37,671 nt of DNA from Actinobacillus ureae ATCC 25976. Lineage in GTDB: Bacteria; Pseudomonadota; Gammaproteobacteria; Enterobacterales; Pasteurellaceae. The stretch lies in the NCBI RefSeq assembly GCF_000188255.1, contig NZ_GL831080.1, positions 1,439,211-1,476,881 of the forward strand, written 5' to 3'. How positions within the stretch are numbered: position 1 is the first letter of the stretch; each line of letters begins with the position of its first letter. This document shows, in pieces, positions 35,643-37,671 of the stretch. A program made the translations under genes and the position numbers. The notes under the pieces were generated by a model. The model made no database searches. It was not told the DNA's origin and saw nothing but the letters and a program-made list of their open reading frames with translations.

Positions 35643-36293
35643 ATGACTGAAAAATTGACTATTTGCTTCCAACATCACGACTTTGTTGTGATTGATAAAC
35701 CCGTTGGGGTAAGTGTGCACAAAGACGAGGAAGCAGTCGGATTAACCGAAAAACTCGCCGAACAATTACAAGTGGAACAAGTATGGCTGGTACATCGCTT
35801 AGATAAAGTCACCTCAGGCTTATTAATTTTTACCCTAAATAAACAAGCAGCAGTGAACTTTTACCATCTGTTCGAACCACATAAAATCGAAAAAACCTAT
35901 TGGGCATTAAGCAATCAAAAACCAAAAAAGAAACAAGGTAAAATTATCAGTGATATGCAAAAAAGTCGTAACGGTGCATGGAAGCTCTGCCATAGCAAAC
36001 AGAATCCTGCCGTCACTCAATTTAATTCGCATTCAGTTGAGCCAAATTTACGCCATTTTATTTTGCAACCAAAAACCGGTAAAACGCATCAATTAAGGGT
36101 GGCGATGAAAAGTTTAGGCAGTCCAATTCTAGGTGATCAGCTTTATACTGGTTCGGAAGCAGATCGGGTTTACTTACACGCTTATCAGCTAAAATTTGAA
36201 TATCAAGGTGAATCTTTTTGTATCCAAAGTCCACCGACAAGCGGTCAATTTTGGGCAAAAATTTGCAATGCCGAGTCTGTAAAAAATATTTAA
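35643..36293 (+). CDS. RluA-family pseudouridine synthase (TIGR01621-type)
   Basis: A 216-residue synthase lacking the S4 domain. The catalytic block H-R-L-D-K-V-T-S-G has D54, and the K-P-V-G-V-S-V-H and K-T-G-K-T-H-Q-L-R-V-A (about 143-153) blocks are intact. It matches the short Pasteurellaceae subgroup (H. influenzae HI0042-like); the target uridine, in rRNA or tRNA, is unknown. A CGGAG site lies 11 bases before the ATG. An uptake signal lies near its 3' end. Confidence 0.9.
   Translation: MTEKLTICFQHHDFVVIDKPVGVSVHKDEEAVGLTEKLAEQLQVEQVWLVHRLDKVTSGLLIFTLNKQAAVNFYHLFEPHKIEKTYWALSNQKPKKKQGKIISDMQKSRNGAWKLCHSKQNPAVTQFNSHSVEPNLRHFILQPKTGKTHQLRVAMKSLGSPILGDQLYTGSEADRVYLHAYQLKFEYQGESFCIQSPPTSGQFWAKICNAESVKNI
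36237..36245 (+). repeat. DNA uptake signal (Apl type)
   Basis: Exact core followed by TCAATTTTGGGCAAAAATTTGC, full extended form, inside the pseudouridine synthase gene. Confidence 0.8.
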
Positions 36294-36336
36294 TGCTATA
36301 ATTTTATACATCATAACTTATCAAAAAGAGGATTTT

Positions 36337-37632
36337 ATGAGCTTATTTGAAGCAAGTTTGATTATCTTATTACTGATTATTGCCAGTGCGATTATCTCGT
36401 CTTCAGAAATATCTCTTGCCGGTGCAAGAAAGCTGAAATTGCAGGCAATGATTAACAAAGGCGACCTCCGAGCCGAAAAAGTATTAAAGCTCCAAGAACA
36501 GCCGGGGCGCTTTATTACCGTAGTACAAATCGGCTTAAATATGGTGGCGATTCTTGGCGGTGTGGTCGGCGAAAGTGCGATAAATCCTTACTTTAGCGAA
36601 TTGCTTGCAAAATATACGCAAGCAGAATGGGTTGATGGCGCTGCTTCTTGGATTGCCTTTATCATTGTCACTTCGGCATTTGTCCTCTTTGCAGACTTAA
36701 TGCCGAAACGTATTGCGATGACATACCCGGAAAAAGTAGCAGTACGAACCATCGGCATTATGATGTTTTGTATCGCATTATTTAAGCCGCTCGTGCTGTT
36801 TTTTGATTGGATTGCCAACACATTATTTAAGTTATTTCACGTTTCTACTGTTCGTCAAGACAATATGACCTCCGAAGATATTGTTGCAGTAGTTGATGCG
36901 GGAGCAAAAGCCGGTATTTTAAAAGCACAAGAACATTATCTCATTGAAAATGTATTCGAAATGCAGGAACGCCGTGTAACATCAACGATGACTACCCGTG
37001 AAAATATTGTGTTTTTAAACCGCACAGATAATCGAGAAAAAGTGCTGGAAACACTGGGTGAAGATCCCTATTCCAAAGTGCTGATCTGCGATGACGGATT
37101 GGATAAAATTTTAGGTTATATCGAAACGCACGATCTACTGACACAGTACTTAAAAAACGATAACGTGTCGCTAACGGATGCGAAACTACTGAAAAAATCG
37201 CTTTTTATTCCGGATACGTTGTCACTTTACGAAGTATTAGAGCTGTTTAAATCCGCCGGTGAAGACTTTGCGGTTATCGTAAACGAATACGCACTAGTTG
37301 TGGGCATTCTGACCCTTAATGACGTAATGAGTATCGTGATGGGTGAATTAGTTTCAACCGAAGAAGAACAAATTGTCCGCCGAGATGAAGATTCGTGGTT
37401 AATTGACGGTGCTACACCACTCGAAGACGTGATGAAAGCGTTAGAAATCGAAAGTTTCCCGAATGCGGAAAACTATGAAACTATCGGTGGTTTTATGATG
37501 TATATGTTACGCAAAATCCCAAAGAAAACCGATTTTGTTCTCTATGATCAGTATAAATTTGAAATTATTGATACTGAGAATTTTAAAATCGACCAATTAA
37601 TGGTGTCTTTCCGTAAAGATATCGCAAACTAG
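36337..37632 (+). CDS. paeA: CNNM/CBS-domain membrane protein, PaeA (YtfL) orthologue
   Basis: A 431-residue inner-membrane protein with an N-terminal DUF21/CNNM domain (three or four membrane segments within about 1-180). Two CBS domains (about 205-330) follow, then a C-terminal CorC/HlyC domain ending N-Y-E-T-I-G-G-F-M-M-Y-M-L-R-K-I-P. Blocks S-S-S-E-I-S-L-A-G-A-R-K-L-K-L near 21-35 and G-E-D-F-A-V-I-V-N-E-Y-A-L-V-V-G-I-L-T-L match E. coli YtfL/PaeA, which exports cadaverine and putrescine; older records call it a hemolysin. Export of polyamines here is inferred. AGAGGA precedes the ATG. Confidence 0.9.
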   Translation: MSLFEASLIILLLIIASAIISSSEISLAGARKLKLQAMINKGDLRAEKVLKLQEQPGRFITVVQIGLNMVAILGGVVGESAINPYFSELLAKYTQAEWVDGAASWIAFIIVTSAFVLFADLMPKRIAMTYPEKVAVRTIGIMMFCIALFKPLVLFFDWIANTLFKLFHVSTVRQDNMTSEDIVAVVDAGAKAGILKAQEHYLIENVFEMQERRVTSTMTTRENIVFLNRTDNREKVLETLGEDPYSKVLICDDGLDKILGYIETHDLLTQYLKNDNVSLTDAKLLKKSLFIPDTLSLYEVLELFKSAGEDFAVIVNEYALVVGILTLNDVMSIVMGELVSTEEEQIVRRDEDSWLIDGATPLEDVMKALEIESFPNAENYETIGGFMMYMLRKIPKKTDFVLYDQYKFEIIDTENFKIDQLMVSFRKDIAN

Positions 37633-37655
37633 CATAGTGAAAAAGCTCCGACTTT

Positions 37656-37671
37656 GATCTGACCCCAAAAG
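37656..37671. mobile_element. Possible terminal end of an insertion sequence (cut by window edge)
   Basis: The last bases, A-T-C-T-G-A-C-C-C-C-A-A-A-A-G, resemble the outer inverted repeat of some IS3-group elements, which begin TGA-N-C-CCCC-AAAAG-like. Only 14-16 bases are visible, so this is a weak call. Confidence 0.2.

Overview
The window is a gene-dense, AT-rich chromosomal segment of a member of the Pasteurellaceae, most likely Actinobacillus pleuropneumoniae or a close relative. This rests on two things. The proteins are typical of the family (TtcA, FadR/NhaB, DsbB, HktE-type catalase, NrdAB, IlvY, YciABC). The DNA also carries many copies of the 9-mer ACAAGCGGT, usually followed by TC and a T-rich tract with TTTGCAAA. 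That is the uptake signal of the Actinobacillus/Mannheimia/H. ducreyi branch, not the AAGTGCGGT form of Haemophilus influenzae. The species assignment is an inference.

Layout. 27-5024 (minus): an inner-membrane and small-enzyme cluster yciC-yciB-yciA-yciI followed by glnE. 5167-6723 (plus): yfbV and the tRNA thiolase ttcA. 6763-9823: a small membrane protein (minus), a NhaC/YuiF-type carrier and exonuclease III xthA. 9892-13747: ilvY fused head to tail with a family-9 glycosyltransferase, a second divergent family-9 glycosyltransferase, and a family-25 glycosyltransferase; the last two are visibly more AT-rich than their neighbours and look like variable surface-glycan genes. 13825-16423: rpmE (L31, with a structured leader) divergent from tktA (with a CRP-type site). 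16530-20049: fadR-phoH divergent from nhaB. 20145-21951: dsbB and metC. 22045-25677: htpG (heat-shock promoter) divergent from catalase (OxyR-like site). 25870-30997: a membrane metallophosphoesterase and the class Ia ribonucleotide reductase genes nrdA and nrdB, preceded by a pair of NrdR boxes and separated by a hairpin-rich spacer. 31066-32499 (minus): a flotillin gene interrupted by an in-frame amber codon. 32641-37632: rsmE, two tiny overlapping membrane ORFs, yqgE, ruvX, gpmB-like mutase (minus), an RluA-family pseudouridine synthase and the CBS-domain exporter paeA/ytfL.

How it works together. Most of the window is housekeeping: nucleotide reduction, pentose phosphate flux, RNA modification, DNA repair, redox and heat stress, sodium/proton balance. 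The interest is mainly regulatory. Several intergenic regions contain well-formed sites that I could place to the base: sigma-32, OxyR-like, NrdR, CRP, an L31 leader and an unexplained nhaB palindrome. Convergent genes are repeatedly separated by inverted pairs of uptake signals that double as transcription terminators. I found no CRISPR array, prophage, tRNA, rRNA or complete insertion sequence. I do not see a clearly new multi-gene system; the least explained items are the two small membrane ORFs at 33468-33789, the hairpin cluster at 29437-29866 and the amber-interrupted flotillin.
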